From: Flavobacteriaceae bacterium
GTDB taxonomy: Bacteria; Bacteroidota; Bacteroidia; Flavobacteriales; Flavobacteriaceae
Length of the DNA stretch: 8,242 nucleotides
Reading direction: 5' to 3'
NCBI GenBank assembly: GCA_013042825.1
Contig: JABDPL010000304.1
Location: forward strand, 1 to 8,242
The notes under the pieces were generated by a model that searched no databases, had not been told where the DNA came from, and worked only from the letters and a program-made list of their open reading frames with translations. Position numbers and translations under genes: made by a program. Every line of letters starts with the position of its first letter. The stretch's first letter is position 1. Below are positions 6,769-8,242 of the stretch, one piece after another.

Positions 6769-7917
6769 CTATTGAATTTGATGTGTTCCATCCGATAAGT
6801 TTACGGAATAGAGATCACAGGTTTTTTGAAATTTGGTCTCGTATGATTGAGATATGGATTTCCGAAATTCTCGGAAAGTAGATCTTTTAATCAGATTGAT
6901 AGTACATCCGCCGAAACCTCCGCCCATCATCCGGGAGCCTAACACCTCTGGTTGCTTCAAAGCTTGATCGACCAGGAAATCGAGTTCAGGACAACTGACA
7001 TTGTACTTATCGCGCAGCCCGGCATGGGAATCGACCATTGCTTTCCCCAGGGTTGAGATATCGGCAGATTCAATGCTCTCACCAGATTTATGAACCCTTT
7101 GGTTTTCTTCGAGAACAAAACGAGCTTTTCTGAGATCGTTTTTACTGATCTTATGTTTATTATTCTCGAGCAATTCGATATTAACTTCGCGAAGCGAATG
7201 TTTTCCGCAGGCCTTGGCAACCTGAAAGCAACTCTGTCTCCTTTTATTGAATTGGCTGTCAACAAGTTCTCTCCTGACCTTAGAGTTCACAAGCACAATC
7301 TCAACATCAGTGAAAGGCCACTTCAGAAGTTTATGGTGCAGAGCCTGGCAATCGAGCAAAATCAGATGATCCTTTTTACCAAACAGACCGATGAACTGAT
7401 CCATAATACCACTTTCAACTCCGATATGCTCATTTTCGGTACGTTGTCCGATTTTAGCCAATTCGATCTTTTCCAACTGCAGTTCGAGACAGGCATTCAA
7501 TCCAAAACTAATTGCATTTTCCAGTGCTGCGGAAGAGGATAATCCACATCCTATGGGTAAGTCACTACCAACGACTATATGCAGCTGAGGGCATTCAATG
7601 GTGAATTTTTTAATTTCAGCGATCACGCCAATGACGTAATCCGACCAATGATTTTCTGTGCGCGGATTAAGATCATTGACATCGAATTCAATATGTTCAT
7701 GAAATGTGGTTGATATCAGTTTCGATCGAGTGCTTGACGACAGGCCTAAAGCAACTGTTATTCCGCGATCTATTGCCCCGGGGAGGACCAATCCCATGTT
7801 GTAATCGGTATGATCCCCTATCAAATTTATTCTTCCCGGTGAAAAAAAGAGAGCAGGCTCAGACTTGAAATATCGTTTGAAAATTGACCGTAACTCTTGT
7901 GTTATATCCAGATTCAC
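6769..7917 (-). CDS. galK: galactokinase (GHMP kinase family)
   Basis: A 382-residue kinase that phosphorylates D-galactose to galactose-1-phosphate with ATP, in the cytoplasm. The signature GRINLIGDHTDYN (28-40) contains the catalytic Arg29 and the sugar-binding His36 and Asp38. The GHMP ATP loop PIGCGLSSSAA is at 121-131, the catalytic base is Asp173 in SGIMDQF, and the third motif MGGGFGGC is at 331-338. All key residues are present, but the usual Glu of 'GEHTDYN' is Asp35, a conservative change in the galactose-contacting loop. The start is GTG 7917, because the next in-frame Met is residue 41, past the signature, and no in-frame ATG lies upstream before the stop. GTG begins 2 nt after the stop of the upstream gene. 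No galT, galE or galM is visible; related GHMP sugar kinases remain possible. Confidence 0.92.
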   Translation of the reverse strand: MNLDITQELRSIFKRYFKSEPALFFSPGRINLIGDHTDYNMGLVLPGAIDRGITVALGLSSSTRSKLISTTFHEHIEFDVNDLNPRTENHWSDYVIGVIAEIKKFTIECPQLHIVVGSDLPIGCGLSSSAALENAISFGLNACLELQLEKIELAKIGQRTENEHIGVESGIMDQFIGLFGKKDHLILLDCQALHHKLLKWPFTDVEIVLVNSKVRRELVDSQFNKRRQSCFQVAKACGKHSLREVNIELLENNKHKISKNDLRKARFVLEENQRVHKSGESIESADISTLGKAMVDSHAGLRDKYNVSCPELDFLVDQALKQPEVLGSRMMGGGFGGCTINLIKRSTFREFRKSISQSYETKFQKTCDLYSVNLSDGTHQIQ

Positions 7918-7919
7918 AT

Positions 7920-8242
7920 CTAACGGTATTGCCTCATATAGTCTTCACTTAAGACCTTTTCAAGGTAGAACAAGACCTCATCGGCATTGGATTTTGAAAA
8001 GATCAGAGGTGGTTTAATTTTTATTACGTTGTCGTCTGGTCCGTCACTGCCCATCAAAATACCGAAAGAAAGCATCCTGTTCACCAGGTACCTGGTTTCT
8101 GCATTCAGCGGTTTCAGCTTCTCATCAACCAGTTCAAAACCGATAAATAACCCTTGCCCCCTGATATCACCAATAATTGGAAATTTTGCAGCAAGAGTTT
8201 CCAGCCCGGATTTTAAATACGCCCCAATCTGCAGTGCATGAT
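7920..8242 (-). CDS. class III PLP-dependent aminotransferase / phospho-lyase family protein, C-terminal fragment
   Basis: The last 106 residues of a longer protein; the frame is open from the window edge to the TAG at 7920-7922. The + strand frame over the same bases is a shadow. The sequence matches the small C-terminal domain of class III aminotransferases: IGDIRGKGLFIGFEL (from about residue 23 of the fragment), then GILMGSDGPDDNVIKIKPPL (60-79), then FSKSNADEVLFYLEKVL. The 'S/T-DGP..NV-KIKPP' block is typical of the AGXT2L subgroup (ethanolamine-phosphate and 5-phosphohydroxylysine phospho-lyases) and of bacterial fusions carrying an N-terminal aminoglycoside-phosphotransferase-like kinase domain. 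The PLP lysine and any fused kinase domain lie outside the window, so reaction and substrate are unproven. Galactokinase follows after 2 nt in the same operon. Confidence 0.82.
   Translation of the reverse strand, partial: HALQIGAYLKSGLETLAAKFPIIGDIRGQGLFIGFELVDEKLKPLNAETRYLVNRMLSFGILMGSDGPDDNVIKIKPPLIFSKSNADEVLFYLEKVLSEDYMRQYR

Noticed and set aside
6765..6791. Longer N-terminus for the DUF4440 lipoprotein starting at 6791
   Set aside because: It would put nine polar residues before the signal peptide and overlap galactokinase by 23 nt; ATG 6764 gives a normal lipoprotein signal and a 4-nt gap.
7090..7542. + strand open frame of 150 codons
   Set aside because: It is antisense to galactokinase, whose motifs cover the region; it has no family features of its own.
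7987..8241. + strand open frame of 84 codons at the right edge
   Set aside because: The - strand frame over the same bases encodes a clear class III aminotransferase C-terminus; the + strand translation is low-complexity Ser/Pro-rich and resembles nothing.
1..8242. CRISPR array, tRNA/rRNA genes, insertion sequences or phage genes
   Set aside because: No regularly spaced repeats, tRNA-like cloverleafs, transposase motifs or terminal inverted repeats were seen on either strand.

Overview
The window looks like a chromosomal segment of a Bacteroidota-type bacterium. By eye it has moderate GC, with AT-rich intergenic regions. Starts lack strong Shine-Dalgarno sites, two genes encode short-signal lipoproteins, and rpsU stands alone. 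The assignment to phylum is an inference from gene content and style; no marker here fixes the family or genus.

Left part (2-5054, + strand): a tightly packed operon for trans-4-hydroxy-L-proline breakdown. Its visible genes are the 3' two thirds of an alpha-ketoglutaric semialdehyde dehydrogenase, a DUF885 lipoprotein with a metallopeptidase-type HEAVPGHH motif, a 4-hydroxyproline 2-epimerase, and an FAD-dependent D-amino-acid (D-hydroxyproline) dehydrogenase. Spacings are 3 nt, an 8-nt overlap and 12 nt. The epimerase makes cis-4-hydroxy-D-proline, the flavoenzyme oxidises it to a pyrroline carboxylate, and the aldehyde dehydrogenase converts the final semialdehyde to 2-oxoglutarate. The deaminase that links the last two steps is not in the window and would be expected upstream. 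A hairpin followed by a T-tract closes the operon.

Middle part (5079-6327): rpsU (ribosomal protein bS21) with its own short leader, a convergent GNAT acetyltransferase on the - strand, and a small STAS-like protein on the + strand. These look like unrelated housekeeping or accessory genes.

Right part (6330-8242, - strand): a second tight operon. Read in its own direction it holds the C-terminal end of a class III PLP-dependent aminotransferase/phospho-lyase, a galactokinase with a GTG start 2 nt after the previous stop, and a DUF4440/SnoaL-like lipoprotein.

The most interesting reading is that both flanking operons could serve collagen-type nutrients. Hydroxyproline, peptide cleavage, hydroxylysine (through a phospho-lyase of the AGXT2L type) and the galactose attached to hydroxylysine would all be covered. 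The hydroxyproline part is well supported. The hydroxylysine/galactose part is a hypothesis resting on a 106-residue fragment and on gene adjacency.
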